A DNA stretch of 23,659 nucleotides, from contig JAHIFH010000034.1 of NCBI GenBank assembly GCA_018900995.1, forward strand, positions 1 through 23,659. Reading direction: 5' to 3'. Positions 15,555 to 21,055 of this stretch are shown one piece after another. The stretch is from Patescibacteria group bacterium (GTDB lineage Bacteria > Patescibacteriota > Microgenomatia > PFEM01 > JAHIFH01). The position numbers and the translations under genes were made by a program. Positions within the stretch are counted from its first letter, which is position 1. The number at the start of each line of letters is the position of its first letter. Under the pieces are notes generated by a model. The model was not told the DNA's origin. It did not search any database and saw nothing but the letters and a program-made list of their open reading frames with translations.

Positions 15555-16876
15555 AATTGCCAAAACCGCGCTATTATTTTCGTTTTATCCAGGCTTTTTG
15601 GCATAAACATCAACGGATTATCCTCTTATCCCTTGCCATTACTCTTATCTCAATCTATTTCTTTCCTAAACTAATAAGCCTTAGCCTTCTGCGAGGACAA
15701 CAAAAAATTGGTTTGGTCGGAAGATACAATATTAGTAACTTGCCCTACGAGATTACTAGTTTAATCAGTTATGGTCTTACGATTCCCCTTCCAGACGGCT
15801 CAATTGAACCAGGATTGGCTCAATCATGGGAAATCAGAGAAAATGGAAAAATCTATATTTTTGCCATAAAAGACGATGTTTATTGGCATGATGGCAGTAA
15901 AGTAGTTGCCCAGGATATCAACTATAATTTTAGTGATGTCAATGTTACCGTGGTTGATGATAAGCATATTAGATTTGAATTAAAAGAGCCTTTTTCTCCT
16001 TTTCCAGTGGTTGTTTCTCGTCCGGTTTTCAAAAAAAACCTTGTTGGACTAGGCGATTATCGAGCCAAGTCAATTGAAAGAAGTGGTCAATACATAAGAA
16101 AACTTATTTTAGTACCTACAGGAAAGCAGAATAAACCTAATCTCTTCTTCCATTTTTATCCTAATGAGGAGGCGGTTAAGACCGGCTATAAGCTTGGCGA
16201 GGTTGATTTCCTTGAAGATATCTTTTCTCCTGATGAACTGAAAAATTGGCCTAATACGAAAATAGAAAAAACAGTTAAATATGATCGCTATACCGCCATT
16301 TTTTTTAATACCCAAACTGAGAAACTGGCTGATAAGCCCATTCGCCAAGCGCTAACTTATGCCATCAATAAAAGATGGGAACCAAGAGCCCTAAATTCTT
16401 ATAATCCTGATTCATGGGCTTTTAATAGTGCTGTCAAACCTTACGAATTTGATTTGGAAAATGCTAAAAATCTCATTGGACAAAACGAATCCGAGGGTTC
16501 AGTTGAGAAAATAAGCTTATCAACTATTCCCTCAATGTTAAGTATTGCTGAGCAAATAAAATCTGATTGGCAGCAACTCGGCATTGAAACGGAAATTCAG
16601 CTTATCCATAGCCCTAGTGAAGAGTTCGAAGCTCTTTTGGTAAGTCAGCAAATTCCTCGCGACCCTGATCAATACGTTCTTTGGCATTCAACCCAGTCAA
16701 CTAATTTAAGTAAATATAAAAGCCCAAAGTTGGATACGTTACTAGAAGAGGGAAGAAAAACTCTTAACCAAGATGAGAGAAAGAAGATTTATCAAGATTT
16801 CCAAAGGTTCTTAGTAGAGGACTCTCCAGCAGTCTTCTTATTTCACCCCACTGTCTATTTCATCTCCAGAGAGTAG
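15551..16876 (+). CDS. Membrane-anchored ABC-type peptide-binding protein (SBP family 5)
   Basis: This 441-residue protein has a short cytoplasmic N-terminus and one membrane segment at about 22-46, with no lipobox Cys. The family 5 solute-binding fold follows: LAQSWEIRENGKIYIFAIKDDVYWHDG and VVAQDINY near the N-terminus, then RQALTYAINKRW and a C-terminal PAVFLFHP block. These proteins usually deliver oligopeptides to an ABC permease; no permease or ATPase gene is adjacent. It is shorter than typical members (500 or more). Translational coupling to secG suggests it is made with the export machinery. It may serve nutrient scavenging, but the partner is unknown. Confidence 0.85.
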   Translation: MKLPKPRYYFRFIQAFWHKHQRIILLSLAITLISIYFFPKLISLSLLRGQQKIGLVGRYNISNLPYEITSLISYGLTIPLPDGSIEPGLAQSWEIRENGKIYIFAIKDDVYWHDGSKVVAQDINYNFSDVNVTVVDDKHIRFELKEPFSPFPVVVSRPVFKKNLVGLGDYRAKSIERSGQYIRKLILVPTGKQNKPNLFFHFYPNEEAVKTGYKLGEVDFLEDIFSPDELKNWPNTKIEKTVKYDRYTAIFFNTQTEKLADKPIRQALTYAINKRWEPRALNSYNPDSWAFNSAVKPYEFDLENAKNLIGQNESEGSVEKISLSTIPSMLSIAEQIKSDWQQLGIETEIQLIHSPSEEFEALLVSQQIPRDPDQYVLWHSTQSTNLSKYKSPKLDTLLEEGRKTLNQDERKKIYQDFQRFLVEDSPAVFLFHPTVYFISRE

Positions 16877-16902
16877 AAAAATAAAGAAAATTTTGATAAA
16901 AT
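16874..16902 (+). promoter_or_regulatory. Promoter of tRNA cluster 1
   Basis: TAGAAA (16874-16879), 17-base spacer, TAAAAT (16897-16902) preceded by TTGA. The bases that follow (AAGACAAGCTTGTT) are identical to those after the tRNA-Gly(TCC) promoter at 20796-20801. Confidence 0.6.
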
Positions 16903-16910
16903 AAGACAAG

Positions 16911-17020
16911 CTTGTTTCTCATTAACATTCGAAATAAGGAGAACCTTGTTTCTCGCAAGCTCGAAATAAGAACCGTCCCGAAATTTCGGGAGAACCTTGT
17001 TTCTCGCAAGCTCGAAATAA
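16911..17020 (+). repeat. Array of three P1 hairpins in tRNA leader
   Basis: Three copies of CTTGTTTC ... GAAATAAG at 16911-16938, 16945-16970 and 16996-17020 each form a stem of 7-8 bp with one G-U. Copies 2 and 3 are near-identical, including the spacer GAACCTTG. A 14-bp perfect palindrome CCCGAAATTTCGGG lies between them (16977-16990). All lie between the promoter and tRNA-Leu(CAG). Confidence 0.8.
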
Positions 17021-17030
17021 TAAGTGAATA

Positions 17031-17113
17031 GCCGAAGTGGCGGAATTGGCAGACGCGCACGGTTCAGAACTGTGTTCCTTTATGGAGTGTGGGTTCGAGT
17101 CCCACCTTCGGCA
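17031..17113 (+). tRNA. tRNA-Leu(CAG)
   Basis: Class II tRNA. GCCGAAG pairs with CTTCGGC, and the anticodon loop TTCAGAA gives CAG. The T-arm is GTGGG-TTCGAGT-CCCAC, the discriminator is A, and CCA is not encoded. First gene of tRNA cluster 1. Confidence 0.95.
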
Positions 17114-17117
17114 CTAA

Positions 17118-17200
17118 GCGCTCGTGGCGGAATTGGCATACGCGATAGCTTGAGGAGCTATGCTCTTCGGAGCGTGTGGGTTCGAGTCCCACCGAGCGCA
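17118..17200 (+). tRNA. tRNA-Leu(GAG)
   Basis: Acceptor GCGCTCG/CGAGCGC; anticodon stem ATAGC/GCTAT around TTGAGGA gives GAG. Long variable arm, discriminator A, CCA not encoded. Confidence 0.95.
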
Positions 17201-17211
17201 CTATAGGATAA

Positions 17212-17285
17212 GGACGAGTAGCTCAGTTGGCTAGAGCGCCCGGCTTACATCCGGAAGGTCAGAGGTTCAAGTCCTCTCTCGTCCA
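17212..17285 (+). tRNA. tRNA-Val(TAC)
   Basis: Acceptor GGACGAG/CTCGTCC; anticodon loop CTTACAT gives TAC. The first anticodon-stem pair is a C-A mismatch. CCA is encoded at 17286-17288. Confidence 0.93.
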
Positions 17286-17289
17286 CCAA

Positions 17290-17362
17290 GACAGGGTAGC
17301 CAAGGTGGTCACGGCGCGTGTCTGAAAAACATGAGATGGCGGTTCGACTCCGCCCCCTGTCA
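17290..17362 (+). tRNA. tRNA-Phe(GAA)
   Basis: Acceptor GACAGGG/CCCTGTC; anticodon stem CGTGT/ACATG around CTGAAAA gives GAA. CCA is encoded at 17363-17365 and is followed directly by the first GCGGGTGT copy of the element before tRNA-Gly. Confidence 0.93.
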
Positions 17363-17365
17363 CCA

Positions 17366-17411
17366 GCGGGTGTCACGTTTAACGTGATCATACCGCGTTA
17401 AACGCGGGTGT
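17366..17411 (+). repeat. Double-hairpin element with flanking GCGGGTGT duplication
   Basis: Hairpin 1 is TCACGTT-T-AACGTGA (17373-17387) and hairpin 2 is CCGCGTT-A-AACGCGG (17393-17407). The second overlaps the first four bases of tRNA-Gly(GCC). GCGGGTGT occurs at 17366-17373 and again at 17404-17411 (the tRNA 5' end), as if duplicated on insertion. A second member of the family lies at 20860-20897. Confidence 0.7.
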
Positions 17412-17475
17412 AGTTCAGTAGTAGAACGTCACATTGCCAATGTGAAGGTCGTGGGTGCGAGTCCCATCACCCGCT
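17404..17475 (+). tRNA. tRNA-Gly(GCC)
   Basis: Acceptor GCGGGTG/CACCCGC; anticodon stem TCACA/TGTGA around TTGCCAA gives GCC. Discriminator T, CCA encoded at 17476-17478. Confidence 0.95.
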
Positions 17476-17479
17476 CCAT

Positions 17480-17550
17480 TGCGAGGTCGTCTAATGGTAG
17501 GACAGTGCCCTTTGAAGGCATCAATGATGGTTCGAATCCATCCCTCGCAG
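17480..17550 (+). tRNA. tRNA-Gln(TTG)
   Basis: Acceptor TGCGAGG/CCTCGCA; anticodon stem GTGCC/GGCAT around CTTTGAA gives TTG. Discriminator G; CCA not encoded. Last gene of cluster 1. Confidence 0.94.
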
Positions 17551-17568
17551 CAAATAATAGTTTTGGGG

Positions 17569-18213
17569 TTAAAACTTCAAGAAGTAATAAATTCTTGCTT
17601 TTTGCTTTAGTTCTTCAAGCCATGATTGAAACTTCTCGCTTAGTTTTGTCTGTCTCAAATTTTCTCTTATTTGTTCCTTTACTTCTTCGAGAGTCACGCC
17701 TTCTTCAAAAGACTCTTTATTTTCTTCAAAATAATCTTTGATTTCCTCATCAGTTACACTAACTTTCTCATTAAGAATTTCTCCAATAATCAACTCTATT
17801 TTAATTTGTTCTTCGAGAGATTGCCTTGTTTGGCCTTGGGTTTGTAAAAGGGTGTCTAAATCAGTACCTTGGGATTCTAATTGAGTTTCAATCTCTCCAA
17901 TCTTCTCATTTATCTCTTCATCATTAATTTTAACTCCTTGTTTTTTAGCTTCTTGTAAAATCAAAGATTTAGTAATCAAACTTTCTAGAACTTGTTGACC
18001 TCCTTGCTTTTCTAATTCTCTATCTAAGGCAAAGCGAGTGATGGGCTTGTTATTGACTACCGCAGCAATAAAGAGGTGTCTAAAATTAAATAATAAAAAG
18101 GCAAAAATTAAAAAAGCTAGGAGAATAATCAAAACTTTTTTAGTTTTTTCATTTAACTCAAGCGCAAGTTTGGGTTTGGCTTTTGGTCTCTCAATTCCTC
18201 CATTTTCAGTCAT
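17569..18213 (-). CDS. Membrane-anchored SurA-N-like chaperone domain protein
   Basis: This 214-residue protein has a charged cytoplasmic N-terminus (about 26 residues), one membrane segment (about 27-50) and an external helical domain. That domain begins VVNNKPITRFALDRELEKQ and continues LITKSLILQEAKKQGVKI, the pattern of the SurA/PrsA/trigger-factor-type N-terminal chaperone domain. No parvulin peptidyl-prolyl isomerase domain is present. It probably assists folding of exported proteins. I set the start at the ATG at 18213, because the TATAAT box lies inside the longer reading from 18249 and predicts transcription starting at about this ATG (leaderless). It converges on tRNA cluster 1. Confidence 0.82.
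   Translation of the reverse strand: MTENGGIERPKAKPKLALELNEKTKKVLIILLAFLIFAFLLFNFRHLFIAAVVNNKPITRFALDRELEKQGGQQVLESLITKSLILQEAKKQGVKINDEEINEKIGEIETQLESQGTDLDTLLQTQGQTRQSLEEQIKIELIIGEILNEKVSVTDEEIKDYFEENKESFEEGVTLEEVKEQIRENLRQTKLSEKFQSWLEELKQKARIYYFLKF
17578..17603 (+). terminator. Possible terminator of tRNA cluster 1
   Basis: CAAGAA (17578-17583) pairs with TTCTTG (17592-17597) and is followed by CTTTTTG. It lies inside the 3' end of the converging SurA-N-like gene. The stem is short and AT-rich. Confidence 0.35.
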
Positions 18214-18220
18214 GGGCTTT

Positions 18221-18249
18221 ATTATACAGTGCCTTTTTGAAAAAGCCAA
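18221..18249 (-). promoter_or_regulatory. Promoter of the SurA-N-like gene (leaderless)
   Basis: On the minus strand: TTGGCT (18249-18244), 17-base spacer, consensus TATAAT (18226-18221), 7 bases before the ATG at 18213. It shares the TTGGCT -35 with the secG promoter. Confidence 0.72.
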
Positions 18250-18302
18250 TCACTAAACTTTTCTTGACCTCCTTCTTACTTTCTAAAATCTCTTTTTTTT
18301 GA

Positions 18303-18308
18303 TATACT
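18303..18308 (+). promoter_or_regulatory. -10 box of tRNA cluster 2
   Basis: TATACT 17 bases before the tRNA-Leu-like fragment, in a T-rich context; no convincing -35 (TTCTAA at 18281 is the nearest). Confidence 0.4.
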
Positions 18309-18324
18309 AATACTTACTTACTGA

Positions 18325-18404
18325 GCCGAGGTGACAGAATAGGCAGACGTGCGAGACTTCATTTCGAAGAAATCCTCGAAGTGAAACGGAGAAGCAAATC
18401 TCGT
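18325..18404 (+). pseudogene. Truncated tRNA-Leu-like gene with hairpin in anticodon loop
   Basis: GCCGAGGTGACAGAATAGG looks like the acceptor and D-arm of a class II tRNA-Leu. The anticodon stem CGAGA (18352-18356) finds its partner TCTCG only at 18399-18403. The intervening 42 bases contain a 10-bp hairpin (18358-18367 with 18376-18385, loop of 8). CAAA before TCTCG suggests an original CAA anticodon. No T-arm and no CCTCGGC acceptor strand follow; tRNA-Leu(TAA) begins at 18405. It is either a decayed gene joined to its neighbour by deletion or an assembly collapse. Confidence 0.5.
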
Positions 18405-18491
18405 GGGCGGGTGGCGGAACTGGCAGACGCGAGAGACTTAAAATCTCTTGAGCTTAAAAAGCTCGTGGGAGTTCGACTCTCCCTCCGCCCA
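18405..18491 (+). tRNA. tRNA-Leu(TAA)
   Basis: Acceptor GGGCGGG/TCCGCCC with one G-U; anticodon stem AGAGA/TCTCT around CTTAAAA gives TAA. Long variable arm GAGC...GCTC, T-arm with GTTCGAC, discriminator A, CCA not encoded. Confidence 0.95.
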
Positions 18492-18495
18492 CACC

Positions 18496-18569
18496 CGGGG
18501 TGTAGCGCAGTTGGTTAGCGCGCCTCGTTTGGGACGAGGAGGTCGTGAGTTCGAGTCTCACCACCCCGA
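18496..18569 (+). tRNA. tRNA-Pro(TGG)
   Basis: Acceptor CGGGGTG/CACCCCG; anticodon stem CCTCG/CGAGG around TTTGGGA gives TGG. Discriminator A, CCA not encoded. Confidence 0.95.
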
Positions 18570-18577
18570 CAAAATTT

Positions 18578-18614
18578 AGGTTAAAAACCAGGACTATTTT
18601 GAACCTCAGTTTTT
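18578..18614 (+). terminator. Possible terminator of tRNA cluster 2
   Basis: AGGTT (18578-18582) pairs with AACCT (18602-18606) over a 19-nt loop, followed by CAG and five T. Weak stem. From here to the promoter at 18726 I see nothing else. Confidence 0.33.
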
Positions 18615-18725
18615 ATCTGAAGCTTTTTCCAAAACAATTAGCTGCTTTTTTATAACTAGCCTTTTGAGCCCCCTTCTCAACCCAAATCCTTTTCTACTAT
18701 GGAGGGATAATTAATATGACTGTCC

Positions 18726-18754
18726 TTGTTTTCTGAATTAAATTCTGCTATACT
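18726..18754 (+). promoter_or_regulatory. Promoter of candidate structured RNA
   Basis: TTGTTT (18726-18731), 17-base spacer, extended TGC-TATACT (TATACT 18749-18754). The predicted start (about 18761) coincides with the first base of the closing stem of the RNA below. Confidence 0.68.
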
Positions 18755-18760
18755 TCAGAT

Positions 18761-19039
18761 AGAAGAGCCTATAGGGAAGACTCAAGACTCTAGAGCTTTT
18801 TAAACGCGCTTTACGTTGGGTGAATTTAAGCCATCGGGAAGTGGCAAATAGGCTTTTCACTTTCACCCTTTGAGGGTCTTCTTATTTCTTATACTAAGAA
18901 CTATTTGGGCTATTTTTGATGGGCTCACGGAGCTTAAACAAAGTAATGATTATTGGCAATGTAGGGAGTAGCCTATACTTACCTCAACCAATACCGGAGT
19001 GCCCGTGTGCACCTTCAGTGTAGCCACTAACCGCTCTCT
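18761..19039 (+). ncRNA. Candidate structured RNA, about 280 nt, class not recognised
   Basis: There is no credible protein here, but base pairing is extensive. The 5' bases AGA(A)GAGC (18761-18768) pair with GCTCTCT (19033-19039) as a closing stem. GAAGACTC (18776-18783) pairs with GGGTCTTC (18874-18881). Inside that, GGGTGAA (18818-18824) pairs with TTCACCC (18862-18868), and AAGCC (18828-18832) with GGCTT (18851-18855). Farther on are GCTC/GAGC (18923-18926/18930-18933), TATTGG/CCAATA (18951-18956/18988-18993) and GTGC/GCAC (18999-19002/19009-19012). GGCTA (18908-18912) could pair with TAGCC (18969-18973) as a pseudoknot. It does not show core motifs of RNase P, tmRNA, SRP, 6S or common riboswitches. 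It could be a free RNA or a structured leader of the CarD-like operon. Confidence 0.58.
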
Positions 19040-19043
19040 AAGG

Positions 19044-19142
19044 GTGAAAAATTTAGAAAAACAAATAGTAGCCCGAGATGTAATTGCTCTGGATAAAAGA
19101 AAAGATGCTCAACAAGAAGGCTTAATGACCAATGAAAAATAA
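19044..19142 (+). CDS. Possible 32-residue small protein upstream of carD-like gene
   Basis: This GTG-started ORF ends inside the first codons of the CarD-like gene (11-base overlap). Its product is highly charged (KNLEKQIVARDVIALDKRK...) and looks protein-like in composition, but it matches nothing I know and has no strong ribosome site (AAGG abuts the start). It starts 5 bases after the closing stem of the structured RNA, so it could be a leader peptide or a remnant. Confidence 0.3.
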   Translation: MKNLEKQIVARDVIALDKRKDAQQEGLMTNEK

Positions 19143-19644
19143 GAAACAGTTTAAAGTTGGAGATAAAATAATTGACTTTGGGCAGGTGTATAAGATTTTT
19201 AAAATTAAAAAAGAAAAAGTTATCTTTTTCCGCCCTTACTTTAAGACTAGACAAAACCGGACTTTAGTTTGTTCTATTCCTATCAATAATATTGAGAAGG
19301 CAAAAATAAGAAGACCGATTTCTAAAAAAGAATTAAGACAGTTATTAAAAGAACTTTCAAAAAAAGCAAGTATAAAAAACCCGATTAACACCACATGGCC
19401 AAGAGAAATTTTGCGCTTGAACGAGGCTCATAAAACCGCCCAGGTCTTAAAAACTCTTTGGGCAGATCGAAAGGATAAATCAACCAGTTTCACGAAAAGC
19501 AGAAAAGACATCTTTAAGTTAACCATGAAGCGATTGGTTGAAGAAGTTGCTTTTGTTGGCAGCGTGCCTCTTGGAAAAGCAAGAAAACAAATAAAAGCAG
19601 CTCTTGAGAAAGGAGTAAAAAATGACGAAGACAAAAAAACTTAA
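19132..19644 (+). CDS. CarD-like transcription regulator
   Basis: This 170-residue protein begins FKVGDKIIDFGQVYKIFKI, then CSIPINNIEKAKIRRPISKKE, matching the RNA-polymerase-interaction (CarD/TRCF-RID) beta domain. A helical C-terminal part (WPREILRLNEAHKTAQVLKTLW ... RLVEEVAFV) fits the CarD DNA-binding helices. CarD binds the RNA polymerase beta subunit and stabilises open promoter complexes. The usual HGVG turn is replaced by DFGQV. It overlaps the ATP-grasp gene by 23 bases, so both probably share one transcript, perhaps starting at 18761. Confidence 0.75.
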   Translation: MKNKKQFKVGDKIIDFGQVYKIFKIKKEKVIFFRPYFKTRQNRTLVCSIPINNIEKAKIRRPISKKELRQLLKELSKKASIKNPINTTWPREILRLNEAHKTAQVLKTLWADRKDKSTSFTKSRKDIFKLTMKRLVEEVAFVGSVPLGKARKQIKAALEKGVKNDEDKKT

Positions 19645-20605
19645 AAGCAAAAGTACCCAAGTTATACTTCAATCAGCTCTTAAAAAGGGCGCAAAAGTGG
19701 AGGTTATTTCGCCTCGTTTTAACCTTCTTAAGTTAACTTGGAATGGTCATTGTCTGTTTGTTAAGGGCACTTCATTCCCGGTTAATCCTCAGCCCTCTTG
19801 TATGATTGCCAATAATAAATTTTTAACTAAGAAGGTTCTGAAACCTCACAAAATACCGATGCCAAAGTCTTGGCTAGTAAGAAGTGCTTCCGAGGCTCAC
19901 AAAATAGCGACATCAAAAGAGATTTTTCCTTGTGTGCTAAAGCCTGTTAAAGGCGCTCATGGTAAGAAAGTCTTTGCCAAAATTGAATCTTTGGATGAGT
20001 TTGAGGAGATTTTACCCCTAGTTTTTGGTAATCCTGGTAAAAGAGATATTTTAGTTGAAGAGTTTATCGAAGGAAAAGATTATCGCTTTTTAGTGGTAGA
20101 TAACAAAGTCTCTGCCGTTATGGAAAGAATCCCTGCTCATGTTATAGGGGATGGAGAAAGTAGTATTCGCCAGCTAGTTAAAAAGTTTAACCAAAATCCC
20201 TTGGTTGGCAAGAGATATGAAAAGCCAATGTGCCGAATACAGGTAGATAGTGAAGTTAAAAGGATTTTAAAAAAGCAAGGAAAAAAGCTATCTTACATAC
20301 CAAAAGAGGGAGAAAGAATATTTTTAAGACAAAATGCCAATATTAGTACTGGTGGAATAGGTAAAGATGTCAGTGATGAAGTGAGCCAAGAACTTAAGAA
20401 GATCGCAATTAAAGCGGCTAAAATAATTGGTTTAAAAATAACTGGGGTAGATATGATTTATAACCCAAGAAAGAACAAAGGATATTTATTAGAACTGAAT
20501 GACTGTCCAGGGATTGATATTCATCACTTTCCAGTTAAAGGGAAACCTCAAGATGTAGGAAGCGATATAATCGGTGTTCTGTTTAAAAAAAGGAGGAGTA
20601 ATTAA
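19622..20605 (+). CDS. Cyanophycin-synthetase-like ATP-grasp ligase
   Basis: This 327-residue protein consists of a stand-alone ATP-grasp domain. Visible blocks are the early substrate region GTSFPVNPQPS, the nucleotide-binding VLKPVKGAHGKKV, and LVEEFIEGKDYRFLVVD. MERIPAHVIGDGESSIRQLV and RQNANISTGGIGKDVSDEV closely follow the cyanophycin synthetase/GshF pattern. GVDMI ... LLELNDCPGIDIHHFP carries the metal-binding acids. Such enzymes ligate an amino acid or peptide to a carboxylate using ATP. The Mur-ligase half of cyanophycin synthetase is absent, so cyanophycin production is unlikely. AGGAG lies 6 bases before the ATG. It is coupled to the CarD-like gene. The substrate is unknown. Confidence 0.8.
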   Translation: MTKTKKLKSKSTQVILQSALKKGAKVEVISPRFNLLKLTWNGHCLFVKGTSFPVNPQPSCMIANNKFLTKKVLKPHKIPMPKSWLVRSASEAHKIATSKEIFPCVLKPVKGAHGKKVFAKIESLDEFEEILPLVFGNPGKRDILVEEFIEGKDYRFLVVDNKVSAVMERIPAHVIGDGESSIRQLVKKFNQNPLVGKRYEKPMCRIQVDSEVKRILKKQGKKLSYIPKEGERIFLRQNANISTGGIGKDVSDEVSQELKKIAIKAAKIIGLKITGVDMIYNPRKNKGYLLELNDCPGIDIHHFPVKGKPQDVGSDIIGVLFKKRRSN

Positions 20606-20772
20606 GAAATGAACTATATCCTTGTCTTTTCTTCCTTTAGCCAGAGTGACTATTTCTTCTTTTAATTAATTTATCAAGTCTTTCTTGAACTCTTTCTTTT
20701 CTTACTTGCCAATAGAGATATTGGGAAGTTAATTCTTAAAGTGTATTGGGCATGAATTTACTGTAACATAAA
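20606..20772. other. Intergenic stretch without a supported gene
   Basis: AT-rich sequence between the ATP-grasp gene and the tRNA-Gly promoter. The minus strand holds a short open run (about 20647-20730) ending RLDKLIKRRNSHSG that resembles protein but has no start codon in frame; it may be a gene remnant. Confidence 0.4.
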
Positions 20773-20801
20773 TTGAGTTTTCTAATAATTTTTGCTAAAA
20801 T
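20773..20801 (+). promoter_or_regulatory. Promoter of tRNA-Gly(TCC)
   Basis: TTGAGT (20773-20778), 17-base spacer, extended TGC-TAAAAT (20796-20801), followed by AAGACAAGCTTGTT as in tRNA cluster 1. Confidence 0.72.
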
Positions 20802-20809
20802 AAGACAAG

Positions 20810-20897
20810 CTTGTTACTCACTTTGCTCGTAATAAGTTCGAGCTATCTCATAGATAGTCGACCACGTCGAACGTGGTCATGGCGCGTTTGACGCGCC
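20810..20897 (+). repeat. Four consecutive hairpins in the tRNA-Gly(TCC) leader
   Basis: In order: P1 hairpin CTTGTTAC/GTAATAAG (20810-20817/20829-20836); TCGA-CTATCT/AGATAG-TCGA with one bulged G (20838-20861); GACCACGT/ACGTGGTC (20860-20867/20871-20878); and GGCGCGT/ACGCGCC (20881-20887/20891-20897). The last two are the same double-hairpin family as at 17373-17407. Confidence 0.8.
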
Positions 20898-20902
20898 GAC
20901 CA

Positions 20903-20973
20903 GCGGGTGTAGTTGAGAGGCGCAACATCACCCTTCCAAGGTGAAGACGAGGGTTCAATTCCCTCCACCCGCT
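20903..20973 (+). tRNA. tRNA-Gly(TCC)
   Basis: Acceptor GCGGGTG/CACCCGC; anticodon stem TCACC/GGTGA around CTTCCAA gives TCC. Discriminator T, CCA not encoded. A single-gene transcript with a roughly 95-nt hairpin-rich leader. Confidence 0.94.
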
Positions 20974-21004
20974 CTCATTCTTCATCTAAAAAGTTGCAAT
21001 TTTG

Positions 21005-21013
21005 TGCTAAAAT
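21005..21013 (+). promoter_or_regulatory. Extended -10 promoter of sortase gene
   Basis: TGTGC-TAAAAT (TAAAAT 21008-21013) followed by AAGGCAA, close to the AAGACAA after both tRNA promoters. No clear -35; the leader would be about 36 nt. Confidence 0.5.
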
Positions 21014-21055
21014 AAGGCAAAATCGTTTCCTGCCCCATATTAATCAATTAGTTTC

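Noticed and set aside
16911..17020. CRISPR array
   Set aside because: Three similar units occur, but they are palindromic leader hairpins of a tRNA operon with near-identical or very short intervals, no unique spacers and no cas genes.
18325..18404. A UCA-anticodon tRNA implying UGA recoding
   Set aside because: CTTCATT could be read as a loop with anticodon TCA, but the flanking bases do not form a 5-bp stem. Genes in the window use TGA as a normal stop (gpmI, ppsA neighbours, porG and others), so recoding is not supported.
18761..19039. RNase P RNA, tmRNA, SRP RNA, 6S RNA or cobalamin riboswitch
   Set aside because: GCCATCGGGAAGTGGC and GGCAAATAGG vaguely recall conserved bits of SRP, cobalamin and RNase P RNAs. 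The defining motifs (GGAAAGTCC and ACAGAA for RNase P, a T-loop for tmRNA, GGAAGGAAGCAGC for SRP) are missing.
19622..20605. Cyanophycin synthetase
   Set aside because: The similarity is confined to the ATP-grasp half; the Mur-ligase domain needed for cyanophycin polymerisation is absent.
20647..20730. Minus-strand small protein or gene remnant
   Set aside because: The open run ending RLDKLIKRRNSHSG has an upstream stop and no start codon or ribosome site, so it is noted only as a possible relic.
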